A DNA stretch of 7,277 nucleotides from Tessaracoccus sp. (GCF_016714275.1 NZ_JADJNP010000016.1:1-7277), one strand, 5' to 3'. Shown: positions 1-5,493, numbered from the stretch's first letter. Made by a program: numbers and translations. The notes: a model not told the origin generated them from the sequence alone.

Positions 1-317
1 AGGCGACCCCGGTCGATGGCTGCCAGGTCGGAACGGGCACCGGTGGAGTTGCGGCCGGCGCGCAGCGTGATGCCCGCCCGGGTGGACGTGGAGACCCGTA
101 CGGACGCCGTGATCCTGGCCTTGGCCACCCACGCGCATGGGCCGTTTCCGGGCCGGGAGATCGCGCCGTGCGGCTGCTCTGATGCCTTCCCGGACGCGGG
201 GAGGGGCTCGCGTAGCTCGACCTTGAGCTGCTCGGGCACCTCCTTGCGTTCAGCGATGCCACGCAGGTCACAGGACAGAGCGCGGAACGACTCCGCACCC
301 GCGAGGCTGGCGTCCGT
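1..317 (-). pseudogene. Phage tail or joining protein (HK97 gp10-like style), runs off window, frame-disrupted
   Basis: A frame open from 344 to the window edge contains SLAGAESFRALSCDLRGIAE, then RKEVPEQLKVELREPL, and later AWVAKARITASVRVS and TLRAGRNSTGARSDLAAIDR. The middle of this frame (about 198-132) is poor, while the -1 frame there reads RVREGIRAAARRDLPARKR then PMR. A compensating pair of one-base shifts near 200 and 132 is therefore implied. Helix-rich halves followed by a GRNSTGxRSD loop recall small minor tail or tail-joining proteins found after the chaperones in actinophages. The only well-placed start is an ACG at 317-315, 5 bases after GGAGG (323-327); no ATG, GTG or TTG is in a suitable position. 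The C-terminus lies outside the window. Confidence 0.4.
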
Positions 318-444
318 CCTGCCCTCCGTCCCGTGATGCGTTGATCAGATCCCATGCCCGTTGCGATGTCCCGATCCTCCCACTGGAGCACCTCAAGAAC
401 GGCTGTCCCGAGGCCAGGGCCAGCGAGAGCAGAGCGCGCCTCAC
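268..444 (-). pseudogene. Tail assembly chaperone second frame, apparently frame-disrupted
   Basis: A 58-residue frame opens with GTG at 444, overlapping the first chaperone's TGA (GTGA); it is also the -1 frame that a frameshift product would use. It reads RALLSLALASGQPF, then loses protein-like character. The -1 frame of positions 397-359 instead reads LEVLQWEDRDIAT, after which the original frame resumes with AWDLINASRDG. Combined, QPFLEVLQWEDRDIAT plus AWDLI resembles the C-terminal extension of gpGT-like chaperones. The pattern requires one missing base near 397 and one extra base in the GGG run at 357-359 (read on the minus strand). As it stands the middle third is scrambled. A short genuine variant cannot be excluded. 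Confidence 0.4.
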
Positions 445-731
445 TGACCCGGCTTCGTAGGGTCCGGCGTCTCAGCGCTCTCCGTGTCCGCGAACGCCAC
501 CGTCTCCACCAGCTCGCCCCACGCGGAGTAGGGCATCCCCTTCTTGGGCAGACGGTCCTGCCGCTTGAGCGCAGCCCAGGCGAGGTACCGGACGAACACC
601 ACCGGCCGAGTGTGGAGCGCTTCGAGCGAGCTACACCCGAACGGCTGGAGCTCGAACTCGGCCAGCTCGCGCTGCCCGGCGGTGACGTCCTCGGTGGAGC
701 CGTTGTCGTAGGTAACGGTCAGGTCATGCAC
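441..731 (-). CDS. Tail assembly chaperone, first frame
   Basis: A 96-residue protein with GTG start; AAGGGA lies 10 bases upstream. It starts 23 bases after the tail tube gene, exactly where lambda gpG-type chaperones sit. Features: MHDLTVTYDNGSTEDV, then LAEFELQPFG, then RYLAWAALKRQDRL and MPYSAWGELVETV, ending in an acidic/Pro tail TPDPTKPGQ. The 'YLAW.A..R' and 'W...v' segments are typical of actinophage tail chaperones, which coat the tape measure protein during tail assembly and are not in the virion. In most relatives a second frame is fused by -1 slippage near the stop. Here a -1 frame follows, but it also has its own GTG overlapping this stop. Confidence 0.65.
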   Translation of the reverse strand: MHDLTVTYDNGSTEDVTAGQRELAEFELQPFGCSSLEALHTRPVVFVRYLAWAALKRQDRLPKKGMPYSAWGELVETVAFADTESAETPDPTKPGQ

Positions 732-754
732 TGTGGGTCAGTCCCTTCCGCGGA

Positions 755-1167
755 TCAGGCGACGGTGCCGAACGTGGGCTGACCGATGACCGGCAGCGAC
801 ACGTCGAAGGTGGCGAACTGGCCCTGCTCGCCGCCGAAGGGCACCGGCATGGCGATGGCGACGAACGTGGCCTTGGGCTTGCCGGTGCCGGCCCGAGGGG
901 TCAGTACGACGTCGATCTCCAGGCCCTTGTTGTCGTTCAGCGCGTCGGCCAGGCCTGGGCGTTCGCCCAGTCCTGAATCCCGGCCAGCTCGAGAACCCAG
1001 GACGTCGAGTCCACGTCCTGAACGATGCCGTCCGGCACCAGGGTGCGCAGGGTCTGAATCGGCGTCTCGGGGACAAGCCGAGCCTTGGTGACCTGGTTGG
1101 CGTAGTCGGTGCCCTCCACGGTCATCACGCAGTCGCGGACGACGTAGGCACCAGCGGGTGCAGCCAT
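755..1167 (-). pseudogene. Major tail tube protein, interrupted by a one-base frameshift
   Basis: ATG at 1167 follows a GAGGAG site and is 2 bases past the previous stop. The first frame gives 71 plausible residues: MAAPAGAYVVRDCVMTVEG, then NQVTKARLVPETPIQTLRTL, then SWVLELAGIQDWANAQ. It then goes out of register and stops at 937. The -1 frame picks up at 955 with GLADALNDNKGLEIDVVLTP, KATFVAIAMPVPFGG and FATFDVSLPVIGQPTFGTVA, ending at 755. Spliced, the product is 137 residues with the familiar tail-tube pattern (W-x-L-E-L-x-G-I-Q-D-W, then PFGGE-x-G-x-FATFDV). One extra G in CAGGCC around 955-957 would restore it. No slippery heptamer is visible there, so a deletion or sequencing error is likelier than programmed shifting. 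If the frame is truly broken, tails could not form. Confidence 0.7.
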
Positions 1168-1169
1168 GG

Positions 1170-1511
1170 TTACTCACTCCTCATCGTGAATCGGAGAGCG
1201 CTTAGGTCGCCTCCGCTGGTCTGTAGTGCGATCGGTTCTGCCGCGTCCACGTAGCCGACGGGGCGGAGTGCGTCCATCACGTCCGAGAGCAGCTCGTCAG
1301 AGCGGACGCTCGCGGCCTTGGGGTCGGCCGGCAGGACCACGAACACGCGCCAGGTGTGCTCGAGCGCGTACCCCTCGGCTGGCTCGGCGCCTCCCCACAG
1401 GGGCCAGGCGTGGCCCTCCACCATGGTGGACGGCGGGTAGGGCGTGGCGGTCAGCCCGTCCACGTCGGACAGGGCGGCGGCGATCTCGGCGCGCTTGCCT
1501 TCGATGCTCAC
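1170..1511 (-). CDS. Tail terminator / tail completion-like protein
   Basis: A 113-residue protein read from the GTG at 1511, which overlaps the previous TGA (GTGA). Signs: an N-terminal helix SIEGKRAEIAAALSDVDGL, a loop with Pro and Gly (YPPSTMVEGHAWPLWGG), a strand TWRVFVVLPADP near 55-66, a helix SDELLSDVMDALRPVG, and a final strand GDLSALRFTMRSE. This alpha-beta layout, with 'tW.v.v.lp.d' and a closing 'l.al.f..r', recalls small tail-terminator proteins that cap the tail tube and join it to the head. It directly precedes the tail tube gene, the expected position. A much longer reading of the same frame upstream is only open by chance in G+C-rich DNA. The next gene's GAGGAG ribosome site lies within its 3' end. 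Confidence 0.65.
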   Translation of the reverse strand: MSIEGKRAEIAAALSDVDGLTATPYPPSTMVEGHAWPLWGGAEPAEGYALEHTWRVFVVLPADPKAASVRSDELLSDVMDALRPVGYVDAAEPIALQTSGGDLSALRFTMRSE

Positions 1512-1762
1512 GGGGTGCCGCCGTCGTAGCCGAACCGCAGGGGCCAGCCCTTCGGCTGGGCGGTGAACGTGGTGGTCCCCGAGGCGGTCTTGGCGAACGC
1601 CCAGTAGCCGCGGGTGCCCACGTTCGCCTCGGAACCGGGGGTGACCGTGGTGGTCACGCCCTGGCACTCCACCAGCAGGTTCACCGCGCCGGTGTTGATC
1701 ACCCAGACGCCGATGTCGCCCTGGTCGCTGATCGCCTGCTTGGTCGTCGTCGCGGTTGCCAC
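1508..1762 (-). CDS. Hypothetical small phage protein in the head-tail joining position
   Basis: An 84-residue protein with GTG start placed immediately after the preceding TGA, a tight coupling. It begins MATATTTKQAISDQGDIGVW and continues with short strands: VWVINTGAVNLLVECQG, TTTVTPGSEANVG, YWAFAKTASGTTTFTAQP. It is rich in Thr, Gly and Val, lacks long helices and looks like an all-beta fold. It lies where a head-tail stopper or a small joining or decoration protein is normally encoded, between connector and tail terminator. No motif identifies it. Its TGA overlaps the next start as GTGA. A capsid-decoration role is an equally reasonable guess. Confidence 0.6.
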   Translation of the reverse strand: MATATTTKQAISDQGDIGVWVINTGAVNLLVECQGVTTTVTPGSEANVGTRGYWAFAKTASGTTTFTAQPKGWPLRFGYDGGTP

Positions 1763-2338
1763 TCAGCCCACCACCATTCGCCGGTACGGGGCTTCGAGCC
1801 GCCGCACCTCGGGGTCCTGGCCGGGCACGTAGGAGGACGTCCCGGCGTCGTTGTCCCCCAGGGTCATGCCGAGCGGCAGAGAGCGCCGCGCGATGTTGCA
1901 CTGAACCCGCCGCAGGAGTGCCTGCCGCAGGTCGTCGGTGTAGAGGCCGGTCCGGCACCGGGCGGCCTGCGCCGCGTACTCCGCTGCCAGCGCGTCGGCC
2001 AGGTTGACGTCCGTGGCCGCGCTGGTGCCGATGTACGCCTTCACGTCGTCCAGGCTGACCGGGTACTGAGCACCCGAGGCGACGAGCCACGTGGTGGCCT
2101 CGGCACCGGGCGGCACGGTCGTGACGAACACCGCGGCGTGCGGGCCGACCACCGTGGGCACGTAGTCCAGGACGAACAGCCCAACGGTGTCGGCGTCCTC
2201 GGTGACCGTGGGCGTGGCCGTGGTGCCGTCGGGCTTGGTGATGGTGAGGACGGCGGTCGCCGGACTGGCGGCCTCGCCCGTCTCATCCGTGACGGCGTAG
2301 GCCAGCGGCACCGCCTGGCCCAGCAGGTAGGTGGTCAC
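1763..2338 (-). CDS. Head-tail connector-like protein with N-terminal beta domain
   Basis: A 191-residue protein starting with GTG after a GGGAG site. Two parts are visible. Residues 1 to about 90 alternate hydrophobic strands with turns (VPLAYAVTDETGEA, AVLTITKPDGTTATP, VGLFVLDYVPT, HAAVFVTTVPP), in the manner of an Ig-like or fibronectin-like beta-sandwich. From about 93, SLDDVKAYIG begins a helical part with LADALAAEYAAQAARC and DDLRQALLRRVQCNIARRSLPLG. That resembles the gp6/gp15-type connectors that dock under the portal. The order after the capsid gene fits that role. The stop TGA directly abuts the next GTG. The connector assignment is from helix pattern and position; the beta domain's role is unknown. 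Confidence 0.65.
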   Translation of the reverse strand: MTTYLLGQAVPLAYAVTDETGEAASPATAVLTITKPDGTTATPTVTEDADTVGLFVLDYVPTVVGPHAAVFVTTVPPGAEATTWLVASGAQYPVSLDDVKAYIGTSAATDVNLADALAAEYAAQAARCRTGLYTDDLRQALLRRVQCNIARRSLPLGMTLGDNDAGTSSYVPGQDPEVRRLEAPYRRMVVG

Positions 2339-2340
2339 GG

Positions 2341-2490
2341 CTACTCCCGGAACCGCTCGCGCCGGTCCTGCACCGCTCGACCGGCGTGAGCCGTACGCCG
2401 GTCGAGCGGGCCGGTTGGGGCGGTCGGAGTCTCCACCGTCGGCTCATCGACGGCCTCGGGTGCGGCCTTGGTGTTCTGCTTGCGTACCAA
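2341..2490 (-). CDS. Small hydrophilic protein, unknown function
   Basis: A 49-residue protein read from a TTG, chosen because GGAGG lies 8 bases upstream and no ATG is available. It begins MVRKQNTKAAPEAV, has a Thr/Pro/Glu-rich middle (VETPTAPTGP) and ends with a charged stretch AVQDRRERFRE. It has no membrane segment, cysteine or recognisable fold and is probably largely disordered. It sits between the capsid hairpin and the head-tail connector; its TAG stop is 2 bases before the next GTG, whose GGGAG ribosome site lies inside this gene's end. Small charged proteins in this position are common in actinophage head operons. I do not recognise a function. Confidence 0.6.
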   Translation of the reverse strand: MVRKQNTKAAPEAVDEPTVETPTAPTGPLDRRTAHAGRAVQDRRERFRE

Positions 2491-2517
2491 CGGATTCACC
2501 TCCAGAGAGTGCGTGGA

Positions 2518-2557
2518 CCCTGGGCGCGACCGGACCCACATTCGGCCGCGCCCAGGG
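2518..2557 (-). terminator. Strong hairpin after the capsid gene
   Basis: A perfect 11-bp inverted repeat, CCCTGGGCGCG at 2518-2528 and CGCGCCCAGGG at 2547-2557, separated by 18 bases, sits between the capsid stop (2564) and the next gene start (2490). CCG/CGG inside the loop can pair further. There is no T-run on the transcribed side, so this is not a classical intrinsic terminator. Actinobacterial terminators often lack one. It may partly stop transcription or protect the abundant capsid mRNA 3' end. Downstream genes appear to have no other promoter, so partial read-through is likely. Confidence 0.55.
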
Positions 2558-2563
2558 AGCGGG

Positions 2564-3562
2564 CTACGCGGTCGGGTCGTAGTTGATGACGCGGACGCCG
2601 GCCAGGTCGCTGATCACGGCCGCGGCGTAGCCCCAGATGCCGACGAACACGCTCTTGACTTGATAGTCGAAATCCAGCTTCCGCGGGGCGGACGCCCAGC
2701 CGTGCACCGACTCCCGGTCGAACAGGTAGCTCTTGGCCGACACGCTGCCGGTCGCCTCCAGTGCCCACGCGGGGAGCATGGTCACGCCAGAGACGTCGAT
2801 CGCGCTGTACCGGCTGCGGGCGGTGCCGCTCGCGTTCTGCGGGGCCAGGATCGGGAACAGCTTCCGACCGGACGAGTCCACAGCGGCGGCGAGCCGCTTG
2901 TAGAGGTCGATCTGGGCGAACGCGGTGTCCATCGTGAACCCGCCACGCACGTACTGGAGCGCGACGAAAGCGGCGTCGATCTCACCGGCCAGCGCGTCGT
3001 CCGCGGCAGCGGTGGTGAGGGTGATGGCGGTCGGGGACGCGGCGGCCAGCAGCGCGACGGCCTTGGCTTCCTTGGCCTCTTCCCACGCCTTGACCATCTG
3101 ACGCCAGATCAGCCCGGACACCTGCGGGTTGCCGCCCTGGTCGATGACCTCACGGTTCACCTCCACCTTGCCGGACAGCGGCGCGGGGGTCACGGTGTCC
3201 AGCGTGGTGGTGAAGGTGCCCAGGCCCGGCTCGGTGCCCTCGGTGTGGTCGGCGACCAGGGAGCCGGCCGAGTTGAACTTCGGGAACGTGAAGGGCGTAT
3301 TGTCCGAAATGCTCCCCTTGTCTATCGCGGCCCACACCGGGTAGTTGTAGGACCGCTGGTCCACGTACATCTCGGGGCGGTTGCCGGTCGGGTTCAGCTC
3401 GTTGACGTCGGTGGTCGCCACGGCGAAGTGGGCGGACATGAACTTCTCGACGCGCTGGGCGGTCTCACCGTCGGCGCGGTTCGAGGCCATGTCGAAGACG
3501 TCCGAGCTGAACTCGTGAGCGCCGCGCTCGCCGCTGAACCGGTAGGGGGCCTCTTCGGTCAC
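2564..3562 (-). CDS. HK97-fold major capsid protein
   Basis: The intact frame encodes 332 residues and builds the icosahedral shell. Signs of the family: EEAPYRF near the start, GAHEFSSDVFD at 15-25, then a region near MYVDQRSYNYPVWAAI (65-80) that resembles the start of mature HK97-type subunits. After it come the long spine-like helix region LIWRQMVKAWEEAKEAKAVALL at 151-172 and YVRGGFTMDTAFAQIDLYKRL in the domain after it. The C-terminal GIWGYAAAVISDLAGVRVI (308-326) is the hallmark GYxA...GV end of HK97 capsids. The GTG at 3562 overlaps the TGA of the preceding frame (GTGA) but has no ribosome site. The true N-terminus probably lies at 3726 in a different frame, and the residues before about 60 would be removed by the neighbouring protease. 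Cleavage position is inferred. Confidence 0.93.
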   Translation of the reverse strand: MTEEAPYRFSGERGAHEFSSDVFDMASNRADGETAQRVEKFMSAHFAVATTDVNELNPTGNRPEMYVDQRSYNYPVWAAIDKGSISDNTPFTFPKFNSAGSLVADHTEGTEPGLGTFTTTLDTVTPAPLSGKVEVNREVIDQGGNPQVSGLIWRQMVKAWEEAKEAKAVALLAAASPTAITLTTAAADDALAGEIDAAFVALQYVRGGFTMDTAFAQIDLYKRLAAAVDSSGRKLFPILAPQNASGTARSRYSAIDVSGVTMLPAWALEATGSVSAKSYLFDRESVHGWASAPRKLDFDYQVKSVFVGIWGYAAAVISDLAGVRVINYDPTA

Positions 3563-4278
3563 GGCCAGGGTGGCCCGGTTCGGGTTGACGTCGGCGGGAC
3601 GCTCGACGGAACCGAGCGCATCGCGGACGGCGGGCCCGGATCTGCTGCGCCCAGGTCGGTGGCGGAGAAGGTGGCCGACGTGGCGGCCGGCGCGGGAGCG
3701 GTCTGCTCGGTCGCGGTGTCGGACATGGTGATCAGATCCCTTTCGGTGGAGGACGCCGCGATGCTGGTCACCCGGCTGTCGTCGAATGCGGGTACTGCGC
3801 AGAGACTCACTTCTCGGAGAGCGCCGCCGCCGGGGGCGACGTCGAACGTGCCGTCAGCCGCGATGGTGCCGACAATCTTGTCATGGCCGTCCGGGGGGAA
3901 CACGCCGACCGACAGGCCGTCCAGGACGCCCTCGGCGGCCAGGGCCAGCACGCGGTCACCCTCTGGCCCCACGGCGACCTTGAACCGGACCCACAGGCCG
4001 GTGTCGTCGGAGTCGAGGGCGACGGCCCGGCCGACGGCCTGGGAGTAGTTGTGGTCGCGCAGCAGCTTGACGCGGCTGACATCGGACCACGTGAGCGAGC
4101 CGGGCGCGAAGCGGAACTTCCGTCCGTCCGAGCGGGCCGTCTGGCCCCACGGCACGGCCAGGCCAAGGATCGTCCGCGACTCGCGGTCGAGAGCGAACGT
4201 CGCGTGAGGGCTGGCGTCAAGGACGACCCCCCGGGCGGCGTCGTCCTCGGAGAAGGTGGCGGCGGCGTGGGTGCTCAT
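3559..4278 (-). CDS. Prohead protease, internal in-frame start
   Basis: This is an alternative shorter product of the portal-protease frame. An ATG at 4278 opens MSTHAAATFSEDD and has GGAGG at 4287-4291, 8 bases upstream, a better ribosome site than the portal's own. From here the chain is 239 residues, of which the first 184 or so are the protease domain, about the family's usual size. His, Ser and Glu candidates fall at residues 76, 123 and 156 of this product. The enzyme class processes the capsid delta domain and scaffold during procapsid maturation. The long frame has no stop before this ATG, so free protease and portal-protease fusion could both be produced. Which one dominates is inference. 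Confidence 0.6.
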   Translation of the reverse strand: MSTHAAATFSEDDAARGVVLDASPHATFALDRESRTILGLAVPWGQTARSDGRKFRFAPGSLTWSDVSRVKLLRDHNYSQAVGRAVALDSDDTGLWVRFKVAVGPEGDRVLALAAEGVLDGLSVGVFPPDGHDKIVGTIAADGTFDVAPGGGALREVSLCAVPAFDDSRVTSIAASSTERDLITMSDTATEQTAPAPAATSATFSATDLGAADPGPPSAMRSVPSSVPPTSTRTGPPWP

Positions 4279-5493
4279 CTGCGGGGCCTCCAGAGCCGGT
4301 GGAGCGGCCGGGACGGGCGGGGTGACCGGCACGGGCTCGGGCTGCAGCTCGCGCTTCTGCGCGGCTGTGAGTGCCGGCCGGCTGTCGTCCGTGCGGATCT
4401 CGTCGGCGGTCAGCGCACCGAGCCCGTGATAGATCGCGGCCACCTCCGCCCGCGTCTTGGGGTCGGCCTTGAGGTAGTCGGTCAGGTCGAACCCGACGTA
4501 GAACCCCTGCCTGGTGATGTCGCCCATCGACAGCCGGTCCGTGATCGGCTTCATGTACTGCGCCAGAACGTCGTTGATCCGGTCGCGGCGGCGGTCCGTG
4601 GCGTTCTGGTAGGTGCGGCTGGTCGTGCTGATGCCCAGGTCCTCGGGGTCGAGCCCGATGGCGTTCGCGATGTCGAGGGCGGCCCGCCGCTGCAGCTCGA
4701 CCAACTGGAGGTCGGCCGGCGTCGGCTGATTCACCGAGTTGTACCTGAGTGCAGCCGGGACGTAGCCCGTCGACCGCTGCTTGCGCCACGCGGCCCACTT
4801 GGTCAGGACGTCCTCGACCTCTTCGTCACTGGCCGGGTCGGCACCCTCACCCGGGCTGAAGTAGTCCAGCGGCCTCGGGTCGTTCGCATACATCTCCGCG
4901 GCCTCTTCGAGCGCGATGGCGCGGCGAATGGCCCGGCGGGCGGCGGTGAGCAAGGCGGGGTTCAGGCTGTCGAATCGGATCATGTCCCGGCCGGGCGTGA
5001 CCTTGGCGTCAATCCACACCGCGGACGCCGGGTCGATGCCGGACGGCAGCAGGGACAGCGGCTCACCGCCTGGAGGTTGCTTGAGGTGCACCCGGTCCGG
5101 CGCGATGCGCTCGACCTTGGACGGGTAGCCGTTCCACCCGCGCTCGGTGACGTGCCACCAGCCGATGGCGTCGAACAGCAGGTCCTCGGCTAGCATCGAC
5201 AGCATGACCGAGTTGGGGACGTCGCGGCTGATCTGATCGAACAGCGGGGAACGCTCGATGCGCTGGTCTGGCCCGTACTGCCGCAGCGGCAGCGTGGCGA
5301 TGCCACAGATGAGGTTGCGACCGCGCAGGACGCCAGGGACCGACAGGGCGCGCTCACGGGTCACCGCGAGAAGGGACGACCCGGCTGAGTTGGCGGTGAT
5401 CACACCGTCAACCATCACCAGCTCGGGGATCGACTCGGAGAAGGTTGCCTCGGCCACACGACCGGCGAACCTGAGTCGATCGAGAAACCTCAC
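3559..5493 (-). CDS. Portal protein fused in frame to prohead protease
   Basis: A 644-residue frame starting with GTG and lacking a strong ribosome site. Residues 1 to about 380 are an HK97-type portal, the dodecameric ring at the capsid vertex through which DNA enters. Supporting signs are the early LSVPGVLRGRNLICG, a central LQRRAALDIANAIGLDPEDLG, then TTSRTYQNATDRRRDRI and LTDYLKADPKTRAE, all characteristic of phage portals. A Pro-rich linker (about 383-405) leads into a serine prohead protease at 406-589. The candidate catalytic residues are H481 in LLRDHNYSQAVGRA, S528 in DGLSVGVFP and E561 in LREVSLCAVPAF, the usual order for the S78/U35 class. Residues 590-644 read the apparent N-terminus of the capsid protein and then drop out of its frame, so this tail is probably not functional protease. 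The stop TGA overlaps the GTG at 3562. Whether the two domains are made as one chain, or the protease also separately, cannot be settled from sequence. Confidence 0.9.
   Translation of the reverse strand: MRFLDRLRFAGRVAEATFSESIPELVMVDGVITANSAGSSLLAVTRERALSVPGVLRGRNLICGIATLPLRQYGPDQRIERSPLFDQISRDVPNSVMLSMLAEDLLFDAIGWWHVTERGWNGYPSKVERIAPDRVHLKQPPGGEPLSLLPSGIDPASAVWIDAKVTPGRDMIRFDSLNPALLTAARRAIRRAIALEEAAEMYANDPRPLDYFSPGEGADPASDEEVEDVLTKWAAWRKQRSTGYVPAALRYNSVNQPTPADLQLVELQRRAALDIANAIGLDPEDLGISTTSRTYQNATDRRRDRINDVLAQYMKPITDRLSMGDITRQGFYVGFDLTDYLKADPKTRAEVAAIYHGLGALTADEIRTDDSRPALTAAQKRELQPEPVPVTPPVPAAPPALEAPQMSTHAAATFSEDDAARGVVLDASPHATFALDRESRTILGLAVPWGQTARSDGRKFRFAPGSLTWSDVSRVKLLRDHNYSQAVGRAVALDSDDTGLWVRFKVAVGPEGDRVLALAAEGVLDGLSVGVFPPDGHDKIVGTIAADGTFDVAPGGGALREVSLCAVPAFDDSRVTSIAASSTERDLITMSDTATEQTAPAPAATSATFSATDLGAADPGPPSAMRSVPSSVPPTSTRTGPPWP
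3563..3726 (-). other. Probable N-terminal (delta) region of the capsid protein, split between two frames
   Basis: An ATG at 3726 starts MSDTATEQTAPAP, preceded by AAAGGG at 3738-3743 with an 11-base spacer (somewhat long). This frame reads SATFSATDLGAADPGP and then becomes unlikely protein, stopping at 3559. In the -1 frame, the one used by the capsid protein from 3562, the same stretch reads AVRDALGSVERPADV then NPNRATLAV and runs straight into TEEAPYRF. That reads as natural capsid sequence. Joining the frames near 3631-3637 gives about 54 residues before the GTG at 3562, for a capsid precursor of about 386 residues, which suits an HK97-type protein carrying a cleavable delta domain. The GTG at 3562 lacks a ribosome site. 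The shift could be programmed, a mutation or a sequencing error. Confidence 0.55.
3599..3637 (-). promoter_or_regulatory. Candidate -1 frameshift site: GGGCCCG heptamer plus hairpin
   Basis: On the minus strand, positions 3637 to 3631 read GGGCCCG, phased as G GGC CCG relative to the upstream frame. This matches the X XXY YYZ pattern of -1 slippery sites. Eleven bases later a perfect 6-bp stem, CGCTCG (3618-3613) with CGAGCG (3605-3600), closes a 7-base loop; a G-U pair can extend it outward (3619 with 3599). Slippage here would place ribosomes in the capsid frame. The 11-base spacer is longer than the usual 5-9, and short GC stems are common in such DNA, so this is only a candidate. Confidence 0.3.

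Noticed and set aside
1512..2090. Upstream extension of the tail-terminator frame to a 306-residue protein
   Set aside because: The added region is Arg/Pro/Gly-rich low-quality sequence overlapping two well-supported genes. The GTG at 1511 overlapping the previous stop is a far better start.
342..3740. Exact 12-base repeat TGATCAGATCCC at 342-353 and 3729-3740
   Set aside because: About one 12-base match is expected by chance in a window of this size. The copies lie in unrelated contexts and no longer repeat or flanking symmetry is present.
2468..4048. Long plus-strand open frame (over 500 codons) opposite the capsid and protease genes
   Set aside because: It mirrors genuine minus-strand genes, is rich in Arg/Gly/Val with no recognisable motif, and is the usual by-product of G+C-rich third positions. 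Other long plus-strand frames opposite portal and terminase (3883-5193, 5563-7080) fail for the same reason.
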